64,000 nucleotides of DNA from Mesorhizobium sp. L-8-3. Its GTDB lineage: Bacteria; Pseudomonadota; Alphaproteobacteria; Rhizobiales; Rhizobiaceae. Under the pieces are notes generated by a model. That model made no database searches. It was given only the letters and a program-made list of their open reading frames with translations, and was not told where the DNA came from. Location of the stretch: assembly GCF_016756615.1 (NCBI RefSeq), contig NZ_AP023262.1:5643501-5707500 (forward strand), written 5' to 3'. Below, piece by piece: positions 7,485 to 15,965 of the stretch; positions within the stretch are counted from its first letter, which is position 1; each line of letters starts with the position of its first letter. The translations under genes and the position numbers were made by a program.

Positions 7485-9017
7485 ATGGCGTCTCGAGACA
7501 ACCAGGACTCCGGCCCCGACCTGGGCGCCGGAATACCAACCGCTATGCTGGACGGGAAAACCCTGCTTCAAGGCCATGTCGGCGAGGAGACCGTCGTCCT
7601 TGCGCGCGTCGGCGAGGAGGTGTTCGCGCTCGGCGGGACATGCAGCCACTATGGGGCTCCGCTGGCGGACGGCCTTATCGTCGGTGACACGCTCCGCTGT
7701 CCATGGCATCACGCCTGTTTCAGCCTTCGCACGGGTGAGGCCCTTGCCGCCCCCGCAATCGATCCGCTTGGCCGATGGCACGTGGAACACCAGGGCGACC
7801 ACCTGTTCGTGAAGGGCAAGATACCCAAGGAACAGGCTGGAAGCGCTATGCGAGACACGAGCAACGATCCTGAGCGGATCGTGATCGTCGGCGGCGGCGC
7901 GGCCGGATTTGCCGCCGCTGAAATGCTTCGGCGGCGGGATTTCTCAGGACAGTTGACCATGCTGAGTTCGGACGACGACGCGCCGTACGACCGTCCCAAT
8001 CTGTCCAAGGACTATCTTGCGGGAACCGCCGAAGAGGCCTGGATGCCGCTGCGGTCGCCGAAATTCTATGCGAGAAGGGATATCGATCTGCGGCTCGGAA
8101 CAACCGCGATACGCATCGACACCGGCAAGAAGAAGGTGACGACCTCGGACGGTCACGACTTTTCGTTCGACCGTCTTCTTCTCGCGACCGGGGCCGAGCC
8201 GGTTCGCCTCTCGATCCCCGGCGCAGATCGCCCGCATGTGTTCGTGTTGCGATCCATGTCAGACTGCCGTGCGATGATCGATCGCCTTGGCAATACGCGC
8301 TCAGCCGTCGTCGTCGGAGCAGGCTTCATCGGGCTGGAAGTTGCCGCATCGCTGCGCACCCGGAGCGTGGCGGTTCATGTCGTCGCTCCCGGAGCAGGGC
8401 CACTCGAAACCGTTCTGGGACAACAACTCGGCGACTTCATCCGATCCGTGCATGAGGAGCACGGCGTCACCTTCCATCTGGGGGCGACGGCGGAACGGAT
8501 CGACGAACGGACCGTCCGATTGAGCGATGGGGAAGTTCTCGACGCCGATATGGTCGTTGTCGGCATCGGCGTGAAACCACGTCTTTCGCTGGCGGCCGAC
8601 GCCGGCATCGCCACGGCCGGCGGCGTTCTCGTGGACGAGTTCCTGGAAACGAATATTCCCGGCATCTTCGCGGCCGGAGACATTGCCGAATGGAGCGAGC
8701 AGAGAGGCGCCGAGACACGTCGGGTGGAGCACTGGGTCGTGGCCGAGCGTCAGGGACAGGTCGCGGCCGAAAACATGCTCGGGCTTCGACAGCCGTTCCG
8801 AAGCGTTCCGTTCTTCTGGAGCGCCCATTTCGACGAGACGATCCGCTATATCGGCTATGCCAGGTCCTGGGATACGATCGACGTCGAGGGCAGCATCGAA
8901 GGCCGCGACTGCATGGTCACGTACAGGAAGGACGGCAGGACGCTCGCCGCGGCCACGATCGGGCGCGATGTCGAGGCGCTGCGTTGCGAGGCAGCGATGG
9001 CCGGGGAGACGGAATGA
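7485..9017 (+). CDS. Rieske [2Fe-2S] / FAD-dependent NAD(P)H reductase fusion (AIFL-like)
   Basis: A 510-residue fusion. Residues 15-115 form a Rieske domain with CSH (C53, H55) and CPWHH (C72, H75) as cluster ligands. From about 130 a pyridine-nucleotide-disulfide oxidoreductase follows: FAD motif IVIVGGGAAGFAAAE, a second dinucleotide fold VVVGAGFIGLEVAASL near 275, and the GIFAAGDIAEW FAD motif near 393. The order matches AIFM3/Nfrl-like proteins and ferredoxin reductases of aromatic dioxygenases, but no oxygenase is adjacent. The ATG is preceded by a perfect AGGAGG eight bases upstream; an open frame further upstream is not Rieske-like. It faces the cupredoxin/sigma operon and may share its control. 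Confidence 0.88.
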   Translation: MASRDNQDSGPDLGAGIPTAMLDGKTLLQGHVGEETVVLARVGEEVFALGGTCSHYGAPLADGLIVGDTLRCPWHHACFSLRTGEALAAPAIDPLGRWHVEHQGDHLFVKGKIPKEQAGSAMRDTSNDPERIVIVGGGAAGFAAAEMLRRRDFSGQLTMLSSDDDAPYDRPNLSKDYLAGTAEEAWMPLRSPKFYARRDIDLRLGTTAIRIDTGKKKVTTSDGHDFSFDRLLLATGAEPVRLSIPGADRPHVFVLRSMSDCRAMIDRLGNTRSAVVVGAGFIGLEVAASLRTRSVAVHVVAPGAGPLETVLGQQLGDFIRSVHEEHGVTFHLGATAERIDERTVRLSDGEVLDADMVVVGIGVKPRLSLAADAGIATAGGVLVDEFLETNIPGIFAAGDIAEWSEQRGAETRRVEHWVVAERQGQVAAENMLGLRQPFRSVPFFWSAHFDETIRYIGYARSWDTIDVEGSIEGRDCMVTYRKDGRTLAAATIGRDVEALRCEAAMAGETE

Positions 9018-9081
9018 TCGATCCTTGCGATCATCGCCAGCGCAGGCTCTGGAAGAGCTGTATCGGCCTTCCTGCGAGAGA

Positions 9082-9966
9082 CTAGCCCATGGGAAGGATC
9101 GAATTCGTGTCGGCCCTCGGCCCTGTTGCAACGACATTTCGCAGCGCCGCCAGCGCCGCCTGTACGTCCGCCCGGGTCTGGCTCTCCTCAGGGTAGACCG
9201 CATAGGCCGGGTAGGTGAACTCGGGCGCATCATCCACGCGCTCGAGTTCCCCGGCCTCGACGAGCTGCGTCACCACGCCCTTGCGGAAGTAACCCATGCC
9301 GCCCGCCCTCATGATATAGCTCAGGCCGAGCGGCCCAAGGCCGACCAGCAGTCCCGGCTCGCCGAAGGTCGTCGAATTGGCGTCGTGCTGCGCGGCGAAC
9401 ATCGGCCCCCAATCGACGTAGACATAGTCCTCTCCGGTGTCGGCAGCACCCGGCGCCTTCCGCCGCACCAGGACGAGTTGCTCTTCAAGCAGGAGCTCGA
9501 CCTTGAAACCAGGAAGAAGCTTGGGCGCATAAAGCACGGCAATGTCGAGCACGCCGGTGCGCAGTTGCTCCAGCAACTGGTCGGGCACTCCGACATGGGC
9601 GTGAATGGCGATCTTCGGCTCGGCTGTCCTCATCCAGACGAGCCAATCGAGAAGCAGAGGATTCCACAGGCTCAGTTCTCCGCCGAGCGCGATCATGCTC
9701 GTTCGCCCCGACGGTATGGCGAGCTGGTGCCTCGCCCTCTCCCAGACCTGGACGAAAGACTGCGCGAACCGCTCGAACTCCCGGCCCGATGGCGTCAGTT
9801 GCGCGCCGTTGCGGTTGCGGATGAACAATTGCCGCCCGAGTTCCTGTTCGAGGGTCCTGATCCGGGCGCTCACCGTGGTCTGGGTGACGTTGAGATGTTC
9901 GGATGCCTTCAGGAAGCTGCCGGAATGGACGATCTCGAGGAAGGTTCTGATGCGATCGACATCCAT
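9082..9966 (-). CDS. LysR family transcriptional regulator
   Basis: A 294-residue LysR-type regulator. The N-terminal winged helix is clear: MDVDRIRTFLEIVHSGSF, then LNVTQTTVSARIRTLEQELG and LFIRNRNGAQLTPSG. The rest is a periplasmic-binding-protein-like effector domain. I start at the internal ATG giving MDVDRIRTF since LysR proteins begin close to the helix-turn-helix; the longer ATG at 9984 adds six residues. It is divergent from the 5-formyltetrahydrofolate cyclo-ligase gene, with an AT-rich 132-base spacer (TTATTGCATCAATAGAGC near 9990) where it would normally bind. The effector is unknown; the convergent Rieske/FAD gene ends 64 bases away and is not an obvious target. Confidence 0.88.
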   Translation of the reverse strand: MDVDRIRTFLEIVHSGSFLKASEHLNVTQTTVSARIRTLEQELGRQLFIRNRNGAQLTPSGREFERFAQSFVQVWERARHQLAIPSGRTSMIALGGELSLWNPLLLDWLVWMRTAEPKIAIHAHVGVPDQLLEQLRTGVLDIAVLYAPKLLPGFKVELLLEEQLVLVRRKAPGAADTGEDYVYVDWGPMFAAQHDANSTTFGEPGLLVGLGPLGLSYIMRAGGMGYFRKGVVTQLVEAGELERVDDAPEFTYPAYAVYPEESQTRADVQAALAALRNVVATGPRADTNSILPMG

Positions 9967-10098
9967 CGCGAGCCTCGCATTCAATGCAAAATTATTGCAT
10001 CAATAGAGCATTTAATTCCGTTTGCCTTCCTCTTTTTTCTCAGCAACCTTGCTTGCGGCTGGTTTCAGAAAACCGCCACAGCGACGTGGAGGCTTGTC

Positions 10099-10767
10099 AT
10101 GGATGAGCAGGAAAGCACAGAGATCGAGACCGGCGAGTATGCCTCTCCGCCATGCTTCATGCATGAACTGATGCCAGGTTTCGAAGCCGATCCCCTTCCG
10201 CGCGACCAGGCGACCTGGACCGACGTCGCCCGGTGGCGCAAGTCGGAGCGCCAGCGGCTCATCGACCAGCGCCTGCTGTTCGACCCCGACGACCGCAAGC
10301 TGCGATCCGGCCGGATCGCCGCCGGGCTCGATGCAACCATCGGCTCCGTGGCCGGGCGCATCGTCAGCCTCTATTGGCCGTTCAAAGGCGAGCCGGACCT
10401 GCGCGTCTGGATGTCGCGGGTGAACGAATGCGGGGGAAGGATCGCCCTCCCCGTCGTCATCCAGAAGGGCTGGCCGCTCGAGTTTCGGGCATGGTCGCCG
10501 GGCGATCCGCTGGAGCGCGGCGTCTGGAACATACTGGTGCCCGCGCATGGACCGGCAGTGCTGCCCGATGTGGTGATAGCGCCGGTCGTCGGCTTCGACG
10601 AAGCAAACTACAGGCTCGGCTATGGCGGGGGCTTCTTCGACCGCACGCTCGCCGCGATGCCCCGGCGACCGATGGTGGTCGGCATCGGCTATGCGGAAAG
10701 CCGGATCCGTACAATCTATCCGCAGCCGCACGACATCCCGATGGATGTGATCGTCACTGATGCTTGA
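10099..10767 (+). CDS. 5-formyltetrahydrofolate cyclo-ligase family protein
   Basis: A 222-residue cytosolic enzyme of the 5-FCL (MTHFS) family, which converts 5-formyl-THF plus ATP to 5,10-methenyl-THF. The substrate/ATP loop LGYGGGFFDRTLA is at about 173-185 and the C-terminal PMDVIVTD is typical. An early WRKSERQRLIDQRL supplies the basic N-terminal helix. About 45 residues precede that helix, longer than the usual family start; members with such extensions occur near LysR regulators in alphaproteobacteria and their substrate is less certain. Start ATG follows GTGGAGG. It is divergent from the LysR gene and 67 bases ahead of the Tim44-domain gene. Confidence 0.82.
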   Translation: MDEQESTEIETGEYASPPCFMHELMPGFEADPLPRDQATWTDVARWRKSERQRLIDQRLLFDPDDRKLRSGRIAAGLDATIGSVAGRIVSLYWPFKGEPDLRVWMSRVNECGGRIALPVVIQKGWPLEFRAWSPGDPLERGVWNILVPAHGPAVLPDVVIAPVVGFDEANYRLGYGGGFFDRTLAAMPRRPMVVGIGYAESRIRTIYPQPHDIPMDVIVTDA

Positions 10768-10834
10768 CGTATCCGGGCGGGCGCATCCGGCAACAACCGA
10801 TCGAGACCGCCGGTGGAGCTCCGTGGAGGCGAGG

Positions 10835-11446
10835 ATGAACCAGGCAGCAGACGCAAGCAATCTAAGCGCCGTGGTGATGCTCACGGTGTATTGGATTCTT
10901 CTTATTGTCTGGGATCACGTATTTCCGCCGCCTGCTTCCAGAAGGACGGGGGGGTCGCTCGCGGATCATGCAGGTCGGAACAACCTGCCGGTTTCAGCAC
11001 CGACAAGGGCGACATCGTTGCTTCGCCAGAGCGATCCGACATTCGACGAAACGGCTTTCCTTGGTCGTGCCTGCCTTTGCTACGAGGTCGTTCTCGAAGC
11101 CTATGCGAAAGGCGACGCCGAGACCCTCGAGCCGCTCGTTGGCCAAGAGGTTCGCGACGTGTTCGCCCGCGCCGTGGCAGCCCGCCGCGCCAATGGAGTG
11201 ACCTTGGAGATAGCCCTCGTCGCGTTGAGGGAAGCCGAGATCGTCCACGCCGGTGTCGGGAAGAAGGCGATCAAGGTAGGCGTGCGCTTCAGGTCCGAAC
11301 TGATCAGATTCACCCGTGCCACGGACGGGAAGATCATATCGGGCGACCCTCGGCAGATCGTCCCGACGGCCGACCTATGGACCTTCGCGCGCGATCCGGG
11401 AACCGGCGCCTCCGCCTGGCGCCTGATCGCCACGGAACCCGGCTGA
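10835..11446 (+). CDS. Tim44-like domain membrane-anchored protein (TimA-like)
   Basis: A 203-residue protein with one N-terminal transmembrane helix (VVMLTVYWILLIVWDHVF, about residues 11-28) and a C-terminal Tim44-like domain that starts near FDETAFLGRACLCYEVVLEA and ends with a Trp-rich strand (SAWRLIATEP). Alphaproteobacterial homologues (TimA) are inner-membrane proteins related to the mitochondrial import motor subunit Tim44, with an uncertain bacterial role. Another in-frame ATG at 10760 overlaps the cyclo-ligase gene; the chosen ATG follows GGAGGCGAGG. The basic linker after the helix places the domain in the cytoplasm. Confidence 0.75.
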   Translation: MNQAADASNLSAVVMLTVYWILLIVWDHVFPPPASRRTGGSLADHAGRNNLPVSAPTRATSLLRQSDPTFDETAFLGRACLCYEVVLEAYAKGDAETLEPLVGQEVRDVFARAVAARRANGVTLEIALVALREAEIVHAGVGKKAIKVGVRFRSELIRFTRATDGKIISGDPRQIVPTADLWTFARDPGTGASAWRLIATEPG

Positions 11447-11459
11447 TCCAGCTGTCCCC

Positions 11460-11807
11460 TCACGGGCCCGAAGATAGGACCTCCCGCAGAACAACTGCTT
11501 GATTGTGCTCCACATCCTTGGCGGCATAAACCAATGTCACCGTCTGGCCCCGGGCCTTTTCGCGCAGTTCAGCGAGTGCCTCCTTCTTGCTCAGAAGCTC
11601 CGCGCGATATCTACGGTTGAATTCGGACCATCGCACGGGATCATGATCGAACCACTGCCGCAGTTCGGGGCTCGGCGCGATATCCTTCAGCCACAGATCG
11701 ATTTCGGCGTCCTGTTTCCTGATACCTCGCGGCCACAGGCGATCGACAAGAACACGGAGTCCGTCGTCGTCGGATTTCGGCTCGTAGATGCGTTTCAGAC
11801 AGATCAT
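11460..11807 (-). CDS. DUF488 family protein (YeaO-like)
   Basis: A 115-residue protein of the DUF488 family, recognised by VLVDRLWPRGIRKQ near residue 20, the central DIAPSPELRQWFDHDPVRW, and the ending VTLVYAAKDVEHNQAVVL. Function is not established; the family is small and cytosolic. The start is MICLKRIYEPKSDDDG; the open frame continuing to 11909 is insertion-sequence DNA and should be ignored. An IS5-family element begins only 16 bases upstream of the ATG and has replaced the native promoter. A GAGGTG reading toward the ATG remains in that 16-base stub, so translation signals survive but native transcription probably does not. Confidence 0.85.
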   Translation of the reverse strand: MICLKRIYEPKSDDDGLRVLVDRLWPRGIRKQDAEIDLWLKDIAPSPELRQWFDHDPVRWSEFNRRYRAELLSKKEALAELREKARGQTVTLVYAAKDVEHNQAVVLREVLSSGP

Positions 11808-11822
11808 GGCTACCAGCACCTC

Positions 11823-13032
11823 GGAGCGCTTTTCAAAAGTCCCAACTCTATGATTCAATAGAGAAAAGTTAGGATTGATTCGGCTATGTCTCGTCGTAAC
11901 TTGGCGCAACCTTCACTCGCCGATGCATTGGTGCGTGACGTGAGCAGGGGTAACAAGTTTCTGGAAGAAGTGCAGAAGTTGATCGATTGGTCGGCTTTCG
12001 AGGTGCTGTTCCGGGAAATCCATAACGATGCTCTGGGGGCGCCCGGCTACCCGCCGATAGCAATGTTCAAGATTGCGCTCTTGCAGCAATGGTACGGCCT
12101 GTCCGATCCGGCGGCGGAAGAAGCGGTGGCCGACCGGCTGTCGTTCCGCCGCTTCTGTGGGTTTCCGCTCGATCAAAAGACACCGGACCACATGTCGATC
12201 TGGCGCTTCCGCCAGAGGCTGGTCGAACTGGCGCTTCAAGATAAGCTGCTTGCCGAATTGAACCGGCAGTTGGAAGGGCGCGGTCTTCTGGTAAGGCGCG
12301 GCACGCTGGTTGACGCCACCATCATCTCGGCGGCGGTGGCCAGGCCCGACTACGAGAAGGGCCAGGTGTCGGCGCGCGATCCGGATGCAGGCTTCACGCA
12401 CAAGCACGGCAAGACCTATTTCGGCTACAAGGCCCATCTCGCCGGCGACGCGGAGAGCGGGCTGATACGCCAGGCGGAGATGAGCTCGGCCGATCTGCAT
12501 GACAGCCAGATGGGCGCTGTGCTCATTCAAGGTGACGAAGAGGCCTATTACGCCGACAAGGCCTATGACAGTCAGGCGCTGCGCGACGAACTGGCGGATC
12601 GAGGCATCAAGGACCGGATTGCCTACAAGGCCAAGCGGGGCAAGCAGCAGCCGAATTGGCAGAAGTGGATGAACAAGGTCGCCGCCAGCGTGCGGGCCGG
12701 CATCGAGCGGACCAACGCGACGATGAAGAACTGGTACGGCATGGCCCGGGTTCGCTATCTCGGCCTGGCGCGCAACCACTGCCATCTGCAGCTTGTCGCC
12801 TGCGCGATAAATGCCAAACGGGCGCTCGTTCTCGTCAAGGCCGGCACGGCCTGAGGGGAAGGCTGCGTCCAAAATCAGGAAATCGAGGGCAAAATCGGGA
12901 GCAAGTGAGCAGAAACTGAGCCGATAGGCTGGAGAAAGTTGCGCGGATCGGCGGCGACGGGCCGCTGATGCCCGCCACATACGGGCGAAGAACGTCTAAG
13001 GGCGGGACGCCCCAACTTTAGAAAAGCACTCC
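11823..13032. mobile_element. IS5-family insertion sequence, 1,210 bp
   Basis: Ends are defined by near-perfect 18-bp inverted repeats: GGAGCGCTTTTCAAAAGT at 11823-11840 and its complement-side partner GGAGTGCTTTTCTAAAGT read inward from 13032 (16 of 18 identical). A 3-base CTC flanks both ends (11820-11822 and 13033-13035), consistent with a target duplication. It holds one full-length transposase and about 180 bases of non-coding tail (12855-13032). All parts look intact, suggesting a recent, possibly active copy. Confidence 0.8.
11886..12854 (+). CDS. IS5-family DDE transposase
   Basis: A 322-residue transposase without frameshift. The N-terminal region LSDPAAEEAVADRLSFRRF is the usual IS5 DNA-binding part. 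The DDE catalytic residues sit in LVDATIISA (Asp), YADKAYDSQALRDEL (Asp) and GIERTNATMKNWYGM (Glu), each a family signature. It lies inside the 18-bp inverted repeats of the element. The start ATG (MSRRNLAQPSLAD) is 46 bases from the left repeat. Nothing is missing, so it should be able to mobilise the element. Confidence 0.93.
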   Translation: MSRRNLAQPSLADALVRDVSRGNKFLEEVQKLIDWSAFEVLFREIHNDALGAPGYPPIAMFKIALLQQWYGLSDPAAEEAVADRLSFRRFCGFPLDQKTPDHMSIWRFRQRLVELALQDKLLAELNRQLEGRGLLVRRGTLVDATIISAAVARPDYEKGQVSARDPDAGFTHKHGKTYFGYKAHLAGDAESGLIRQAEMSSADLHDSQMGAVLIQGDEEAYYADKAYDSQALRDELADRGIKDRIAYKAKRGKQQPNWQKWMNKVAASVRAGIERTNATMKNWYGMARVRYLGLARNHCHLQLVACAINAKRALVLVKAGTA

Positions 13033-13743
13033 CTCGCTATGCGAGCGATTGTCGGTTCTTGCGACCAGTCCGACAAATGAAATCAAATGCTGCCCTGGTG
13101 CAAGAAATCTGCATCGCGCATGACAACTTTTGCCGGAGGAAAGCTGCGAGATCGCTTCCGCGTCCTTTCCGTGTCTGCTCTGCATCGGCTGCACAACTCT
13201 CGATTGCCTTTCGTTTCGCCAGGATTCGTCTTTCCCAAATCCAGAGCCGCCGCGCGTCATGCATTGCGTGCGAACAACCTCCGTATGCAGTTTCATTCGC
13301 CAATGCGCACGTGGTGCATCGCCTTCGGCCGGGGCTCGTCGACATTGATCGAGGGGTATTCCGACTTGGCCACCACAATGTTGGACCGCCTGTGGCGCGG
13401 TTGCCGCAGTTGCTGTAGTCCGCCCTGCATGGTCATCAACACCATCGATACGGTGTTGTCCTCACTGCAGGAACAACAGCCGACAAATCATTGCCGTAAA
13501 ACGGAAAATTCCGGATTTCGACCGGTTCCTGCCCTTGTTTCGCCGAGATGTCGGGGTACCTGCGATTCATGTGCGGAAACTGCTTCATCAGGACATCAAG
13601 GCCGGCCGGCGAGACCAATGTGTCTTCCCGGAGCGGCTTCCTGAACTGAACAGACCGCATCAATATCCGTTCCGGGAGCAATCGCAGAAAGCCACCAGCG
13701 GTTTTTCGATGCCACGCATTGCGTGCGCACAAAGGAGCGAGTC
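13033..13743. other. 711-base gene-poor stretch beside the IS5 element
   Basis: I see no supportable gene here. The open frames are short, overlap each other on both strands and show no family pattern. A 17-base direct repeat with one mismatch, GCATTGCGTGCGMACAA, occurs at 13261-13277 and 13716-13732. The stretch was presumably the original upstream DNA of the DUF488 gene before the IS5 insertion and appears to be decaying. Confidence 0.5.
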
Positions 13744-14232
13744 ATGACCGAGCCCCGACCCCCGAAGATCTGTCATTCCTGCCACCGGATACTGCCCCAG
13801 GCGGCCACGCGCTGCCTCTGGTGCGCAACCCCGAGGCGATCGACATTCGGTCTCCTTCCGATCCTATTGCGCTGTTCTGCCGCCCCGCAGACCATGGGCG
13901 TGGGATATGGCCTTGATGATGGAAGCCGGCACGCCCCGCGGTGCGTTCGGCGCGACACTTCAGCAGTTCGGCGCCCTGCCCTGGCGGCGCAGCCGATCGG
14001 GCGGGATCGAGATCCTGCTGATCACCACGCGCCGGACCGGTCGCTGGATCCTGCCGCGCGGTTGGCCGGTGAAAGCGAAGACGCCGGCTCAGACGGCAGC
14101 CCGGGAAGCCTTCGAGGAAGCCGGCGTCATCGGCAGCGTCGATCCCCGGCCGGTGGGCGAATACAGCTACGTCAAGACGCTCGCGGACGGCTCCGAGAAC
14201 GACTGCCTAGTCGCTTGTTTCGATCAGATTGA
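13744..14232 (+). CDS. doubtful small zinc-ribbon ORF overlapping the NUDIX remnant
   Basis: The ATG at 13744 has a strong Shine-Dalgarno (AAAGGAG, six bases away). The first 27 residues contain paired cysteines, CHSC at about 10-13 and CLWC at about 24-27, the layout of a zinc ribbon. After roughly residue 50 the frame runs on only as an antiparallel-looking shadow of the NUDIX frame and ends inside the IS630 element. The real product may have been a short zinc-ribbon protein, now truncated or frameshifted, or the ribosome site may once have served the NUDIX gene. Low confidence. Confidence 0.25.
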   Translation: MTEPRPPKICHSCHRILPQAATRCLWCATPRRSTFGLLPILLRCSAAPQTMGVGYGLDDGSRHAPRCVRRDTSAVRRPALAAQPIGRDRDPADHHAPDRSLDPAARLAGESEDAGSDGSPGSLRGSRRHRQRRSPAGGRIQLRQDARGRLRERLPSRLFRSD

Positions 14233-15374
14233 AGGGTAGAGATGCTTCAGTTTGATGCGCGCGTTGGCGGTCGTGAAGTGCCAGCTTGCCTTGGCGTGAT
14301 GAGTATTGCGGTCGGTCTCCCAGGCAGCGACTTCCTCGATGAGGATGTCTTTGTCGGGGATGCGGCGGTCGAGGCATTGGCAGGATAAGACGCCGAGTTC
14401 GGATTCGGCCAGATTGAGCCAACTGCCGTGCTTGGGCGTATAATGCCACTCGAAGCGTTCGACGAGGCGCCTGGCTTCGGCAGCCGGAAAGGCCTCGTAG
14501 AGGGACGCCTTGCTGTGGATGTTGAGATTATCCTGGACGAGCGTGATGGTTGCGGCGTTGGCGAAGTGGCAATCGGCGAGCTCCTTCAGCACATGGGCAT
14601 AGTCGATTGCGGTATGCCGGTCGGTGACCTTGACATGGCGCCAGCCCTCGAGCGGGGCAAACAACATGAACAGATTGGCGGTGCCGTTGCGCTCATACTC
14701 GTAATCGAAACGGGCCGGGCGCCCCGCCTTCATCGGGATCGGCACTCTTGTTTCGGCGATCAGTTGCTTTGACGTCTCGTCCAAACAGATAAGCGGGCGG
14801 TCGGGATCATGCGGCCGCGTGTAGACCGCCAGCACATCCTCCATCGCCGCGACGAAGGCGCTGCTGGCTTTCGGTGGGATGACCCAGCACTCCCGGCGAT
14901 GGGGCTTCAGTGCGTTTTTTTTAGCGTCCGCCAGATCGTTGAATCGCTGGCGCGCTCGACGATGCCGAGTTCCACCACCTTGTCCTCCAGAAGCCTGAGC
15001 GTCCAGCGCGCATAGCCCTTGGGCGGTTCCGAGCAGGCCAGCGCAATCAATTTGGCTTCCTTCTCGCCGTCGAAAATGGGCGGCACCGCCGGCGTTTCCC
15101 GCGGCTTGCGGCGCAACACCGCGTCGAACCCCTCTTCCACCAGTTGCTTGCGCACCCGGTAGACCATCGATGGGCTGGTCTCCAAGACCGCGATGATGCG
15201 GCTATCGCTCCACCCCGGGCCCCCTTCCGAGACATCGGCCTTCAACAGGATGCGCGCCTTCAAAACCTGTCGCGCCGGGGTCTTACCCTTCCGGACCAGC
15301 CCTTCCAGCTGCTCGCGTTCTGCGCCACTCAACCGCACCACATATCGCTTTACCGCAATCTCCTTGGCAGTCAT
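14224..15374 (-). CDS. IS630-family transposase made by -1 frameshifting
   Basis: Two overlapping frames. The first (start 15374, after GGAGG; stop 14907) is the DNA-binding half with a helix-turn-helix, RIIAVLETSPSMVYRVRKQL. The second (to 14224) carries the DDE domain: ICLDETSKQL, LVQDNLNIHS and HGSWLNLAESELGV give Asp, Asp, Glu. The first frame ends WRTLKKTH; shifting back one base at the A-run joins it to NALKPHRREC, the natural continuation into the catalytic domain. The full fusion would be about 380 residues, normal for IS630. An ATG at 14844 inside the second frame is not needed. Confidence 0.88.
14915..14923 (-). promoter_or_regulatory. -1 ribosomal slippage site in the IS630 transposase
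   Basis: On the minus strand the sequence is CTA followed by AAAAAAACG, containing the slippery heptamer A AAA AAA in a run of eight A. Frame 0 reads LKKTH and stops; the -1 frame reads LKKNALKP and continues into the DDE half. This arrangement is well known for IS630 members. The exact slip position within the run cannot be told from sequence. Confidence 0.7.
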
Positions 15375-15614
15375 GAGAGCCTCCATCGCGAATCATCGCG
15401 ATCAAAGCGAACCAGCAAAACCTTTCAATTTGGTTGAAACGACCGACTAGTAACCTTGTTCAGCCTCCAGGTGCACGGCACACTGGTCAACTGGCCGGAA
15501 CGGAATCAACGCCAACGGCGCTGGCATGGACTGGACCAGGCCTGCGAGGCCGCGTCCGACAGGCAGTTGGCCGGTCTGCTTGCAACGCTCGACTGGAACC
15601 GGAAGGCCGCTTGA

Positions 15615-15965
15615 TGCGGCCTTGATCCCTTCCCCACCGCTCGACGCGGAATTGAACGACAGCGGCATCGCGCCGTTTTGACGGGTTGACTTCCGGGACC
15701 CCATGCCTAGGTTGGCGCCATCATGCCGACCGCCACGACACATAGCCCGCGAGAGCCGCAGCACTGGAAAGCGGGAATCTAGCCCGGACGCGATCGTAGC
15801 CCTGGCTCAGCGTTCGGGATCGCCAGGTTCCCATCGAGTTTCAGCGTAACGAACAGGCGCCGGCGAGCCCGCTGCCAGCAGGCAAATCCCCTCGGACCTG
15901 CCGCCGGTGCCGCCTCTGAAGGCCGGCATTTCCCAATAGACATCGCCAGACGGAAACGAGCCCGC
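15615..15965. other. 351-base intergenic stretch upstream of nspC
   Basis: No gene is supported. It follows the 3' remnant of the NUDIX gene and precedes carboxynorspermidine decarboxylase, so it should contain that operon's promoter. TTGACT at about 15688 with TAGGTT 16 bases further is the best promoter-like pair but is weak. Confidence 0.3.

Larger units (their letters stand above)
14210..15447. mobile_element. IS630-family insertion sequence, about 1,238 bp
   Basis: The element is bounded by TA at 14208-14209 and 15448-15449, the TA duplication typical of the IS630/Tc1-mariner group. The terminal inverted repeats start GTCGCTTGTTTCGATCAG at the left and GTCGGTCGTTTCAACCAA read inward from the right; with the adjoining bases they match at about 23 of 30 positions. 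One transposase is encoded on the minus strand in two frames. The insertion falls inside a NUDIX gene, whose frame is perfectly restored on excision, so the insertion is recent. Confidence 0.88.
13907..15614 (+). pseudogene. NUDIX hydrolase gene split by an IS630 element
   Basis: The 5' part (13907-14209) encodes about 101 residues with the NUDIX box region GWPVKAKTPAQTAAREAF followed by EEAG. The first Glu of the usual GX5E box is replaced by Lys. The 3' part is 15450-15614. Removing 14210-15447 plus one copy of the duplicated TA restores the frame exactly: ENDCLVTLFSLQVHG continues to a stop at 15612, giving about 156 residues with NWPERNQRQRRW, as in diphosphoinositol-polyphosphate-phosphohydrolase-like NUDIX proteins. 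The unsplit protein would have been cytosolic. As it stands the reading frame enters the IS and stops within about ten codons. Confidence 0.85.

Noticed and set aside
13087..13644. 185-codon frame in the gene-poor stretch by IS5
   Set aside because: Arg/Cys/Ser-rich composition, no family pattern and competing frames on both strands.
13261..13732. 17-base direct repeat GCATTGCGTGCGMACAA as possible element ends or attachment sites
   Set aside because: No integrase or inverted ends between the copies; 16 of 17 identity alone is weak evidence.
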